A DNA stretch of 64,000 nucleotides, taken from positions 186,001 through 250,000 of the forward strand of contig OY781043.1 of assembly GCA_963676165.1 (NCBI GenBank), given 5' to 3'. Position numbers and translations under genes: made by a program. The notes beneath the pieces were generated by a model. It saw only the letters and a program-made list of their open reading frames with translations, was not told the origin of the DNA and searched no databases. This stretch comes from JAQIBY01 sp963676165. GTDB taxonomy: Bacteria; Bacteroidota; Bacteroidia; Bacteroidales; ML635J-15. Positions 53,851-62,979 of this stretch are shown here, piece by piece; position 1 is the stretch's first letter; each line of letters starts with the position of its first letter.

Positions 53851-56217
53851 ATGAACTCAAAATATTTTATTTTATCCTCATTTATGTTGCTCGTTTTCTT
53901 TCAGCTTGCATTTACACAGGTTGGTGTCGGGCAATGGCAAGATCATTTACCTTACACTAAGGCGACATATGTTGCGGAAAGCAATGATTATATCTACACT
54001 GCCACTGAAGAAGCTCTTTTTTCATATCACAAAACCAACGGAGAAACTCAGCGATTAAATAAAGTTACCGGATTGTCTGATATTGGTGTCCAATCCATAG
54101 CTTACAATTTGGATTATAATGTTCTCCTTATCGGGTATTCCAATGGAAATATTGACTTGCTGAAGAACAAAGAAATTACGAATGTTTCAGATATTAAACG
54201 AAAAAATATTTCCTCGGAAAAGAGCATCAATCATATTCTGTTTATTGATCAATTTGCTGTGTTATCAACAGGCTTTGGTATTGTGCTATTTGATGTTGAT
54301 AAGAAAGAGGTTAAGTCAACCTGGTACATTGATGATTTGGGTGCTTATTTGAATGTGAATGAATGTACTTATGATGGTCAATACATTTATGCCGCAACTG
54401 AAAAAGGTATTTATAAAGGCGATTACCTGAATGACAATTTAGCAGACTTTAGTAATTGGGATGTGATTACAAACATTCCAGTTGGACAAGCATTTGCCTC
54501 ACTAAGTAATTCCAATTTTAGCACTTTGGAATATTTTGCAGATGCTTTAATTGTTAATAAACATGACAGTGAATCACAAAACGGAGATACTTTGTTTATA
54601 TATCAGGATGGGGTTTGGTTCAATTTTACGGATACGACAGTTCATCAGGTTAGTCACTTGTCTTCTGATGAAGAACGTTTGATACTAACTGCAGATTGGA
54701 GTGTGAAGGTTTACGATACTGAATTGGTTGAGGTTTCAAAAATTTATGTTTATAAATTCATTAGTAATGGCGAAACACAGGCTCCACACCCTTCAATTGC
54801 ACTTCCCGGGATGGATGATGAGCTCATAATTGCTGATCAATATGCTGGGTTGGTAAGACACTTTAGAGCGTGGAATGATATGCATGTTTCATTGGACGGA
54901 CCTTATTCTTCCACTGTTTTTGATATTTCCTCTGGAGGAGGAAATGTATATATGGTTGCAGGAGGAAGAAATTTATCATGGGGACCAACTTTTACAATGG
55001 GAGAAGTGAATTTTTTAGTGAATAATAATTGGAATTCTATTAATTTTAGAAATGATACAATTATTCGAAATTTACGAGATTTGTTAGAAGTCAAAGTGAA
55101 TCCTTATAATCCATCTCAAGTATTTCTGGGTTCTTGGATATACGGAGTTATAGAATTGCGTAATAACAAGATCTATAAAATTTACAATGAGTCAAATTCA
55201 ACATTGCAGTCTGTGAGTTCCGCCGATTATGTACGTATCGGAGGGATGGCTTTTGATGATGAGCAAAATCTATGGATTGTGAATTCCGGTAGTAGTGTCC
55301 CGATTCATATGTTGACTCCGGATGGTGAGTGGATAGGTTTAGATTATTCCTCAGAAATAAGCGCACCTAATATTGGAGATATTATTGTCACACAAAATGA
55401 TCATAAATGGGTCGTTCTTCCACGTGGAGGAGGCTTGTTTGCTTTTGATGATAATGGAACGCCAGAAGATCTTTCTGATGATAGAACAAAGAAATTTAGT
55501 ATTCGTGACGAATATGGTCAGGTTATTTCTAATGAGGTGTTTTCGATTGCTGAGGACTTAGATGGAAGTATCTGGATAGGAACAAATGTTGGGATCGTAG
55601 TTTATTATGATCCAGAAGATGTCTTTGATCAAAATATTGTGGGATACCGTGTGCTAATCCCTCGAAACGATGGAACCAGCAATGCTGATATTTTACTGGG
55701 TTCTGAAATTGTTACCGACATTGGAATTGACGGGGCTAATAAAAAATGGTTTGCCACTGAAAATGGAGGTGTTTTCAAAACATCATCAGATGGAGTTGAA
55801 GAGATTTACCATTTTAATCAAGACAATAGTCCACTGTTTTCAAATAACGTATTATGTCTTGATATTAATCAGGAAACTGGAGATGTTTTTTTTGGTACGA
55901 ACAAAGGTGTTCTTTCTTATCGAGGAGAGGCAACTATGGGTGAAGACAATTACGATCAAGTCTATTCATTCCCGAATCCGGTAGAGCCAGATTACGAAGG
56001 TCCGATAACTGTTCATGGATTAGTAAGTGGATCCATTGTCAAAATAACGGATATTTCTGGAAATCTTGTGTTTGAAACTCGTTCAGAAGGGGGACAGGCA
56101 ATTTGGTACGGAAAAGATTTGAATGGTAATAAAGTGCATACGGGTGTTTATCTCGTGTTTTCTGCTAACGAAGATGGAACACAATCAAATGTGACTAAAA
56201 TTCTGTTTGTCAATTAA
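53851..56217 (+). CDS. porZ: PorZ, T9SS anionic LPS delivery / attachment protein
   Basis: 788 residues from ATG 53851; the in-frame codon at 53836 is TTG. Signal peptide MNSKYFILSSFMLLVFFQLAFTQ. Then repeated propeller blades (Y-I-Y-A-A-T-E-K-G-I-Y, V-F-S-I-A-E-D-L-D-G-S-I-W-I-G-T-N-V-G), and a C-terminal sorting-like domain (V-Y-S-F-P-N-P-V). The start V-G-V-G-Q-W-Q-D-H-L-P-Y matches PorZ. In T9SS it is part of the surface attachment complex, binding anionic LPS while sortase PorU anchors cargo. It supports the T9SS reading of the surface proteins in this window. recO follows 3 bp downstream. Confidence 0.9.
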   Translation: MNSKYFILSSFMLLVFFQLAFTQVGVGQWQDHLPYTKATYVAESNDYIYTATEEALFSYHKTNGETQRLNKVTGLSDIGVQSIAYNLDYNVLLIGYSNGNIDLLKNKEITNVSDIKRKNISSEKSINHILFIDQFAVLSTGFGIVLFDVDKKEVKSTWYIDDLGAYLNVNECTYDGQYIYAATEKGIYKGDYLNDNLADFSNWDVITNIPVGQAFASLSNSNFSTLEYFADALIVNKHDSESQNGDTLFIYQDGVWFNFTDTTVHQVSHLSSDEERLILTADWSVKVYDTELVEVSKIYVYKFISNGETQAPHPSIALPGMDDELIIADQYAGLVRHFRAWNDMHVSLDGPYSSTVFDISSGGGNVYMVAGGRNLSWGPTFTMGEVNFLVNNNWNSINFRNDTIIRNLRDLLEVKVNPYNPSQVFLGSWIYGVIELRNNKIYKIYNESNSTLQSVSSADYVRIGGMAFDDEQNLWIVNSGSSVPIHMLTPDGEWIGLDYSSEISAPNIGDIIVTQNDHKWVVLPRGGGLFAFDDNGTPEDLSDDRTKKFSIRDEYGQVISNEVFSIAEDLDGSIWIGTNVGIVVYYDPEDVFDQNIVGYRVLIPRNDGTSNADILLGSEIVTDIGIDGANKKWFATENGGVFKTSSDGVEEIYHFNQDNSPLFSNNVLCLDINQETGDVFFGTNKGVLSYRGEATMGEDNYDQVYSFPNPVEPDYEGPITVHGLVSGSIVKITDISGNLVFETRSEGGQAIWYGKDLNGNKVHTGVYLVFSANEDGTQSNVTKILFVN

Positions 56218-56220
56218 GCC

Positions 56221-56946
56221 ATGTTAGTTCGCACACGGGCGATTGCTTTAACACAAATCCGATATACGGATCATTCAACCATAGCACATGTGTTGACAGA
56301 AACACATGGGAAACTTGCTATTATGGTGAGAAATGGGAACAAACGAAGTGCTCGCAAACAACCCTATTTTCAGCCTTTGTTTTTACTTGATGTAGAAATT
56401 GAATATCGTGAGAACCGTGACATTCAGAGCTTGAAAAATGTGAGGACAGAGCATCCCATTCATGAAATAGCAAGTGATATTCGAAAGCAAACAGTTGCCG
56501 TTTTTTTAGCAGAAGTATTGCAAAAATCAATACACTCGGATCAACCTGATTCTCCTCTTTTTGATTTTGTTTCCCATCAAATTCTCTTGTTTGATCACTT
56601 GTCCAAAGGTAGCGGTATGTTTCATCATTATTTTTTGGCTCAGTTGATGAAATTTTTGGGATTCAATCCTGTCAATACATGGTCAAACGATTTTCCTTTA
56701 CTTGATACGGAAAATGGTGAATTTGTTCCTCTTTATGCAATAAATCCTGCTTGCCTTACCGAAACTGAAAGTCGTTTGGTTTCCGGATTTATTCAAACCA
56801 ATGCAGAACGATTTTCAGAATTAAGTTTATCCTCAGAAAACAAAAAACTTGCATTGGAAAGTTTGTTGCTATATTACAGCAAACACATTCCCGGATTTGA
56901 TAAGCTCAAATCTTACGATATCTTAAAAGCAGTTTTTGAGGCGTAG
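56221..56946 (+). CDS. recO: DNA repair protein RecO
   Basis: 241 residues. N-terminal OB-fold (L-V-R-T-R-A-I-A-L-T-Q-I-R-Y and L-A-I-M-V-R-N-G at about 35), then a helical domain (T-V-A-V-F-L-A-E-V-L near 88). RecO loads RecA on gapped DNA with RecR. No Cys4 zinc knuckle is visible, which is usual in this phylum. It converges on the YfhO-like gene: one base separates the stops, and I see no terminator. Confidence 0.93.
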   Translation: MLVRTRAIALTQIRYTDHSTIAHVLTETHGKLAIMVRNGNKRSARKQPYFQPLFLLDVEIEYRENRDIQSLKNVRTEHPIHEIASDIRKQTVAVFLAEVLQKSIHSDQPDSPLFDFVSHQILLFDHLSKGSGMFHHYFLAQLMKFLGFNPVNTWSNDFPLLDTENGEFVPLYAINPACLTETESRLVSGFIQTNAERFSELSLSSENKKLALESLLLYYSKHIPGFDKLKSYDILKAVFEA

Positions 56947-56947
56947 T

Positions 56948-59497
56948 TTACTCCTTTTTCTTTTTGCTTTCAACAAATAAACCACCAAGTAATAATAAAA
57001 AGAATATGCTTGCAGATGCATAAGCAATAGTGTTTCCTGTTTTGAAAGATTTAGGTTCAAAACGGAATTCAATTCTATGTTCTCCTGCTGGAACTTTCAT
57101 TGCACGCAAAACATAATTTGCTCTAAAATAGTCAGCTTTCTCTCCATCTATTGTTACTGACCATCCGTTTGGATAGTAGATTTCAGAAAAGACCGCGATT
57201 TGTGTCTTTTTACTGCTCGATTCGTAAACCATATGATCAGGATGATAAGATGTCAATTGAATTGTTGCTGTTGAATCCTTGGTAACTTGATAGTCACCGA
57301 GTTTTTCCTCAAAACATTTATCAACTATGACTTTTTGTTTTGGATCAATGCCTCTTACTGCAACAATTTCTTCGTCTGCATTTTCTACAAGCTCAAAATT
57401 ACTCACAAACCAAGCATTTCCACATGCAGTATAATTTTCAACAGGTGCAAGTTGTGGGTGAATTATGATGTATTTTGTGTTAAGCATATCTAAAGCTGTA
57501 GATTGTAAATTTGCATTAACAACTGCATTGATCTGATTCGGATCTTGAGTTGATTGTAACATGCTGTTTGCATAGTATTGTGCCATAGATAATTCCTGAA
57601 CCATTACTGAGTCGAATAGCTCTTGGTATCTTCGCATTTTAGCACCATGATAACCACCAATTGAATTATGAAACCATGAAGTGCTGGCATCGTTAAAAAT
57701 GCTTACACTCATATTAGCAACTCGATAGTTTGATGATTTATCTTTCAGAATAATATTGTCTGCTTTGCTTGCAACAAACGGAGTTTCAAAGTTTCGTTTT
57801 GATGTAAAGTTGTCATCATCAAGGTATCTTCGGTTAACTGGCCACATGTCGACAAGTACAATGAAAAAGATCAAAGCATAAGCTAGTTGAGGTTTAACTT
57901 TTCGTTGTATGACAAAGTAAATTAAGGCTGCTCCTAAAAGTACAAATAGAAGGGATCGTAACGCATCTTTTCTTACTAAATCTACTCTGTCTTGGCGCAA
58001 TGCAGGAACGTATTCGTTCATCATTTGCTGCTTCATTTGTTGATATTGAGGATTGCCTTCTGTTCCTGCAAATAACTGTTCAACAAGCATTCCGTCTTTT
58101 TTTGTTTCAGGTTTGCTCATTCCGGGAGCTGCAATAATAATGAGTAGCAAGGCTCCAACTGAAATACCGGCAATTTTGAATGCCTTCATAACACGAACTT
58201 TTTCTATGCCTTCTTGAAATAATTCTCTAAGCGCTAAAAAGCCAAGTAGAGGCATGCTTAACTCAGCAATGACAAGTGTCATAGACACAGTTCTAAACTT
58301 GTTGTATCCAGGAAAGTAATCAATGAATAAATCGTTAAAAATCATAAAGTTTTTACCCCAGGCCAAAATGATGGATAAGATCGTTATTGTTAGTAACCAC
58401 CATTTAACCCTGCCTTTGACAAGGAATAATCCCAAAATAAACAGAAAGAAAACAAATGCTCCAACATAGACAGGTCCAGAAGTCATTGGTTGTGTGCCGA
58501 AGTAAAGTGGCATCTGTTTGATAATTGCACTGGCATTTTCAGGTGGTAAATATTTTTTTAGCACTTGATATGTTTCACTGTCTTTGCTTAATTCACCACC
58601 AGAGGCTCCACCTTTGTAATTTGGAACCAATAGTGTAAGTGTTTCGTCAACTCCGTAACTCCATTGTGTAATATAGTCTTTGTCCAAACCACTGGTTCGA
58701 TTTTCTTTATCGCTACTTAATTCACTTGGTCCTCGAATTGAGTAGTGAGAGTATTCATAAGTTGTGAGTAAAGGTGTTGCGCTTGCCATAATTGCTATGA
58801 CAAATCCACCCAACAAGATGGCTGTTGTTTTTGCAAAGGGGACAAATCGTTTTTCTTTGATAACTGCAACAAGTTCATAAATGCCATAAATTAATGCAGT
58901 TAAAAATGTGTAATACACAATCTGTATATGACCTGTTAATATCTGTAATGTCAAAAAGAATGTCATTAACATCATACCCCAAAAGGCTTTTCTGTTGTAT
59001 GCTAAATATATGCCGGCAAGAACCGGAGCCATATATCCAATCGCAATGGCTTTAGTAACGTGTCCTGCAGCAATGATAATGAAAAAGTAGGACGAAAATC
59101 CAAAAGCTGCTGCTCCTCCAAAGCTTAACCAAGGTTTGACTTTAAAAACGAGTAGGAGAATGTAGAACCCTAATAGATAATAAAATAGGTGTGCAATTGG
59201 GCGCCAATTTCCAAAATTGATAAATCGATCAATTTTGGAAAAAATGTTTTGATCCTTTGGGCTATGAATAAGATAAGTAGGCATTCCACTAAACATTGTA
59301 TTTGTCCAGAGAATAGATTCCCCTGATTCTTGCTTATAGGCTTTGTATTCTTTTGCTGCAGCTTGATAAACTTTCCAGTCATGTGACTCTAATTTTTGAT
59401 TGTTAAGCATAGGTGAAAAATATGCTACTGATATTAGGAAAAATGCTGCAATTGCAACTAAATGAGGTAATGCCTGAGATTTAAAGTCAATTTTCAT
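56948..59497 (-). CDS. YfhO family multi-helix membrane protein
   Basis: 849 residues. About 12-14 membrane helices in two groups: residues about 10-450 and then a final helix before the charged tail (K-K-K-K-E). After about 550 there is a large extracytoplasmic domain (N-R-R-Y-L-D-D-D-N-F, S-S-N-Y-R-V-A-N-M). This layout resembles the GT-C glycosyltransferase-like YfhO family, which in Gram-positive bacteria modifies lipoteichoic acid; the substrate here is unknown. Family assignment is from overall architecture and conserved W-F-H-N-S-I-G-G-Y-H. It stands alone on this strand, 57 bp upstream of the T9SS type B gene stop. Confidence 0.8.
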   Translation of the reverse strand: MKIDFKSQALPHLVAIAAFFLISVAYFSPMLNNQKLESHDWKVYQAAAKEYKAYKQESGESILWTNTMFSGMPTYLIHSPKDQNIFSKIDRFINFGNWRPIAHLFYYLLGFYILLLVFKVKPWLSFGGAAAFGFSSYFFIIIAAGHVTKAIAIGYMAPVLAGIYLAYNRKAFWGMMLMTFFLTLQILTGHIQIVYYTFLTALIYGIYELVAVIKEKRFVPFAKTTAILLGGFVIAIMASATPLLTTYEYSHYSIRGPSELSSDKENRTSGLDKDYITQWSYGVDETLTLLVPNYKGGASGGELSKDSETYQVLKKYLPPENASAIIKQMPLYFGTQPMTSGPVYVGAFVFFLFILGLFLVKGRVKWWLLTITILSIILAWGKNFMIFNDLFIDYFPGYNKFRTVSMTLVIAELSMPLLGFLALRELFQEGIEKVRVMKAFKIAGISVGALLLIIIAAPGMSKPETKKDGMLVEQLFAGTEGNPQYQQMKQQMMNEYVPALRQDRVDLVRKDALRSLLFVLLGAALIYFVIQRKVKPQLAYALIFFIVLVDMWPVNRRYLDDDNFTSKRNFETPFVASKADNIILKDKSSNYRVANMSVSIFNDASTSWFHNSIGGYHGAKMRRYQELFDSVMVQELSMAQYYANSMLQSTQDPNQINAVVNANLQSTALDMLNTKYIIIHPQLAPVENYTACGNAWFVSNFELVENADEEIVAVRGIDPKQKVIVDKCFEEKLGDYQVTKDSTATIQLTSYHPDHMVYESSSKKTQIAVFSEIYYPNGWSVTIDGEKADYFRANYVLRAMKVPAGEHRIEFRFEPKSFKTGNTIAYASASIFFLLLLGGLFVESKKKKE

Positions 59498-59554
59498 AAA
59501 AATAGATTTTTCTCAAAAATAAGAAAAATGCAGGAATAAGAGAATTCAAATCGA

Positions 59555-62140
59555 TTAATAAATGACACTGACAATTCCGCAATAATTCTCTGGCAATTTT
59601 ATCCCTTCAATAATGTATATATATGAGCCTGTTGGGACAAGATTTCCATTGGGACTTCTGCCATCCCAAAAGTTTTCAATTGTCATTCCCCAATATATCA
59701 GTTGCCCCCAACGATTAAAGACTTTAATAGACCAATTTTCAAACATCTCAATGTTTTCGATAACCCAGGTATCATTTGTGTTGTCACCATTCGGTGTGAA
59801 GGCGTTTGGAATTCGTATGCATTCTGTTGGATTGTCTATAAGACTTAATGTTTGAACAATTTCACAACCTAAACTGTCAAATGTGTGTATTGTGTAATTT
59901 CCTTCTGCCAAATGTGTGAATTCCGAAAAGTTTGAATGAATTTCGTTAATTTGGTAACGGTATGGTGGAGTTCCTCCTAAGGTTTCGAGAATAATTTCAC
60001 CATTTTCAGCTCCAATGCATGTTGGATTTTCATTAGAGATTATATTCTGAAGTGGAGATGGCTCATAGATAAGTACATGAGTCTCAATTTCACACCCCAT
60101 AGAGTCAATGGCATTCAGATAATAAATCCCTGATTCTAGCATGGTTAAATTGTTTCCGTATAGCATATTGTTTCCAGGGGCATGCCATGTTAAATCGTAT
60201 GGAGGAAATCCTCCGGTTGGAAAGGCTGTGATGCTACCATTATTTAAACCATAGCAAGTAATGTTTTCTGTTTCGATATTTAAATTGTAAGGGAATTCAG
60301 GAATTAAAATTCGTATGCTATCTGTGTTGAAACAACCTGAATTGTCTGTAACAGTTACATGGTAGTATCCTTCTCCATTTATTTCAATTGAATCGTTGTT
60401 AGTTCCATTAGTCCAAGTGTAATTGTATGGCGGGTTATTACCTGTTGCAATTGCATAAATATATCCACTTTCTCCAAAGTTGCAATAGATAGAGTCCACA
60501 TGTATTTCAATGCTAATTGGACTTGGTTGTTCTAGCTCAATGGAAAAGCTATTTGTGCAACCATTATCATCACTCACTGTAATATTGTAATTTCCTGCTG
60601 TTAATTGTGTAATTTCATTTCCAGTGGAACCATTGCTCCAGTGATATGAATAATCGCTTGAAACTGTCCCACCTGCTGCATTCACTTGAATTTGTCCATT
60701 GCTATTTCCATAACAACTTGGTTGAATAATTGAGCTTGTAGATAAGGATAATTCTTGTGGATTGATTAACTCAATTGGTCCAAATACTTCTTGGCAACCA
60801 TTTTGACTTGTTGCAGTAACATAGTAATTTCCTGCTTCTAAATTATTAACGGTTTCAGTATTATCTCCGTTTGACCAGGTGTAATATACCGTAGAAAGAT
60901 TTGTGCACTGCATGGAAATACTACCATTTGTATCTCCAAAGCATAATGGATTTGCAAAGTTTGTTGTTTCAATTTCAGGTTGTGGATGTACCGAAATTGT
61001 AAAATTGGTACTTATGCCACCACAATTGGAAATATAGTAAGTAATAGAGTGTTCACCAACACCTGCATTTTGGGGATTAAACTGTCCTTCGGATGACACA
61101 ATACCATTTCCGCTCCAGATACCTCCCGAAGGGCTAGCTTCTAAAAGAGTTGTTGGCTCATTTTCACAAAAATCTGAATTTGATTGTAGTATGACTGGGG
61201 GAACAACATGTAGTGTTGAGTCGTGCGTATATTGACATTCATTTCCTAAGTTGTTAAAAATGCGCATGGTCACACTGAAGGTGCTGTCTGGAATTTGACA
61301 GTCCCAAGTGTAGTTAACGGGATTTCCAGTAAAGGACATGCCTTGAATTTCCCACTCAAATTCAATGTTATCATAAACCGTGTTTATGTCTTCAATATTA
61401 CTGACAGTGAAAATCCCTGATTCATCATAGGTGATAATAGGTTCAGGAAAAGTATAGGAGACGTCCAAACGAGGCCAATAGTTCTGGTCTGCGTATTCTT
61501 TACTGGAAAATGTTTGTCTTCTATAGTGATTTGTTATGTTATCTCCATTTTGCATTTTTAAGCAGATGCCATACGGTGCATTAATAAACGTCCCTGAATT
61601 AATGAGTAAAGATGAAATATCAATTGTTATATCATCATAGGAGTGTTGCCCTTCAACATTGGGAATAGCCGGCATTACGATAGCGTTAGCAGTGTTAATG
61701 AGAGGTTGGTTGTTCCATGTGATATTGGTTTCACCCCAATTTTCATTCACAAGGTATATGATGCCTTCATTATCCCAACTGCCATAAAATAAGTGTGAGA
61801 AATTTGTGTTTGATTCGAAGGGGTTGCTGAGTGAAAGAATTGCAAAATTGACAGTGGTTGAGTTGCTTAAAGGATTATTAGTGTGTCCGAAGTCAATAAA
61901 ACTTCTGATTATTCCCCATGATCCTGACCAAGTCCATTCTTGAGGTTCTAATCTGTCATTTGTGCCATAATTGGAATCATTTGTGGTTCCCCAAGATGTA
62001 GTTTGACTATTTAGATACCAAACATCAGCATCTTTTTCCGGATAATAAATTTGTTGACAGGTTATTTCTTGTGTATAACAATTGAAATTAGTAAACACTG
62101 TGAAGATAAGGAAAATAAAATACAATTTTCTGCTTGGCAT
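59555..62140 (-). CDS. SprB-repeat surface protein with T9SS type B domain
   Basis: 861 residues from ATG 62140; the in-frame codon at 62146 is TTG. Signal peptide ending N-C-Y-T-Q. A DNRLRE-like domain (about 25-230: D-A-D-V-W-Y-L-N-S-Q, N-E-N-W-G-E-T-N-I-T-W-N-N-Q-P) is followed by PKD/Ig-like parts and about five SprB repeats of about 75-80 residues, with cores such as C-Y-G-N-S-N-G-Q-I and C-Y-G-L-N-N-G-S-I. The C-terminal 85 residues are the gliding-type T9SS type B domain (I-P-N-A-F-T-P-N-G-D-N-T-N-D-T). SprB repeats occur in gliding adhesins. It diverges from the methyltransferase gene. Confidence 0.9.
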   Translation of the reverse strand: MPSRKLYFIFLIFTVFTNFNCYTQEITCQQIYYPEKDADVWYLNSQTTSWGTTNDSNYGTNDRLEPQEWTWSGSWGIIRSFIDFGHTNNPLSNSTTVNFAILSLSNPFESNTNFSHLFYGSWDNEGIIYLVNENWGETNITWNNQPLINTANAIVMPAIPNVEGQHSYDDITIDISSLLINSGTFINAPYGICLKMQNGDNITNHYRRQTFSSKEYADQNYWPRLDVSYTFPEPIITYDESGIFTVSNIEDINTVYDNIEFEWEIQGMSFTGNPVNYTWDCQIPDSTFSVTMRIFNNLGNECQYTHDSTLHVVPPVILQSNSDFCENEPTTLLEASPSGGIWSGNGIVSSEGQFNPQNAGVGEHSITYYISNCGGISTNFTISVHPQPEIETTNFANPLCFGDTNGSISMQCTNLSTVYYTWSNGDNTETVNNLEAGNYYVTATSQNGCQEVFGPIELINPQELSLSTSSIIQPSCYGNSNGQIQVNAAGGTVSSDYSYHWSNGSTGNEITQLTAGNYNITVSDDNGCTNSFSIELEQPSPISIEIHVDSIYCNFGESGYIYAIATGNNPPYNYTWTNGTNNDSIEINGEGYYHVTVTDNSGCFNTDSIRILIPEFPYNLNIETENITCYGLNNGSITAFPTGGFPPYDLTWHAPGNNMLYGNNLTMLESGIYYLNAIDSMGCEIETHVLIYEPSPLQNIISNENPTCIGAENGEIILETLGGTPPYRYQINEIHSNFSEFTHLAEGNYTIHTFDSLGCEIVQTLSLIDNPTECIRIPNAFTPNGDNTNDTWVIENIEMFENWSIKVFNRWGQLIYWGMTIENFWDGRSPNGNLVPTGSYIYIIEGIKLPENYCGIVSVIY

Positions 62141-62162
62141 AGGCAAATATGGTTAATAATGC

Positions 62163-62170
62163 TATCTTTG
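62163..62170 (+). promoter_or_regulatory. -7 promoter box of the TylF-type methyltransferase
   Basis: TATCTTTG lies inside the alternative 5' extension of the following ORF (ATG 62149). It therefore supports translation from ATG 62209, with about 30 nt of leader. Confidence 0.6.
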
Positions 62171-62208
62171 TAAAGGTAAATATTTTTATTAAAAAAATAC
62201 AAAAAACA

Positions 62209-62910
62209 ATGAAATCAAGACGAGCATTTAAAAGAGTATTTTTTAAGTTAAAGTTGCACTATATTTTCCCTGAATATTTCTTTAGTTTTTTTGGACATAT
62301 CTCTGGGTTGTCAAAGTTTATACGGAAGCATAGTAAGAATTTGTCTTACAATGACTTTTGTACACGCCGTTTTGATTACAGCAAACGATATGGTTTGTTT
62401 ACACATGTTATTGAGAGTGAAAAACTAGATGATATAAATTATTTAGAGTTTGGTGTTGAAAATGGTGGTTCTTTTAAATGGTGGTTAGAACATATTGATC
62501 ATCCGGATGCAAAGTTTTATGGTTTTGATACTTTTTCAGGATTACCAGAAGCGTGGGGACCATTTGCAAAAGGATCTATGTCTGCTGGTGAAATTCCTAA
62601 GATTGAAGATCCTAGACATCAGTTTGTTCAAGGTTTGTTTCAACAAACATTACCAGACTTTTTAAAATCATTTGATGGGTCAAAACAAAATGTTATTCAT
62701 CTTGATGCAGACTTGTACTCTTCTACCTATTATGTACTTAATGTAATGGCTCCTTATTTGAAGTCAGGAGATATTCTCTTCTTTGATGAATTCAATGTTC
62801 CTATGCATGAGTATAAGGCTTTTACTGAATTTGTGAATTCGTATTATATTGATTTTGAGGTATTGGGAGCAGTCAATAATTTCTACCAAATGGCTGTGAA
62901 AATTAAATAG
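62209..62910 (+). CDS. TylF/MycF-type SAM-dependent methyltransferase
   Basis: 233 residues from ATG 62209; ATG 62149 would lie upstream of the promoter box. Core: Y-L-E-F-G-V-E-N-G-G-S (SAM-binding loop), F-Y-G-F-D-T-F-S-G-L-P-E-A-W, and N-V-I-H-L-D-A-D-L-Y-S-S-T, with a metal/catalytic I-L-F-F-D-E-F-N. These agree with macrocin-like O-methyltransferases of sugars. Possibly acts on a surface polysaccharide, but no neighbouring glycan gene supports this. Function is inferred. lepA follows about 70 bp later on the same strand. Confidence 0.8.
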   Translation: MKSRRAFKRVFFKLKLHYIFPEYFFSFFGHISGLSKFIRKHSKNLSYNDFCTRRFDYSKRYGLFTHVIESEKLDDINYLEFGVENGGSFKWWLEHIDHPDAKFYGFDTFSGLPEAWGPFAKGSMSAGEIPKIEDPRHQFVQGLFQQTLPDFLKSFDGSKQNVIHLDADLYSSTYYVLNVMAPYLKSGDILFFDEFNVPMHEYKAFTEFVNSYYIDFEVLGAVNNFYQMAVKIK

Positions 62911-62952
62911 TTTCTTTAAAAAATAGATCTGTATTTTTCATTGAAGTTTTTC

Positions 62953-62960
62953 TATCTTTG
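62953..62960 (+). promoter_or_regulatory. -7 promoter box of lepA
   Basis: TATCTTTG, 8 bp before the first ATG (62968) and 20 bp before ATG 62980. The spacing favours 62980 or 62974; a start at 62968 would leave almost no leader. Confidence 0.5.
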
Positions 62961-62979
62961 CGCTTTAATGCATATGAGT

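Noticed and set aside
62149..62208. Longer start of the methyltransferase gene
   Set aside because: The promoter box TATCTTTG (62163-62170) lies inside it, and the extra residues have no family match.
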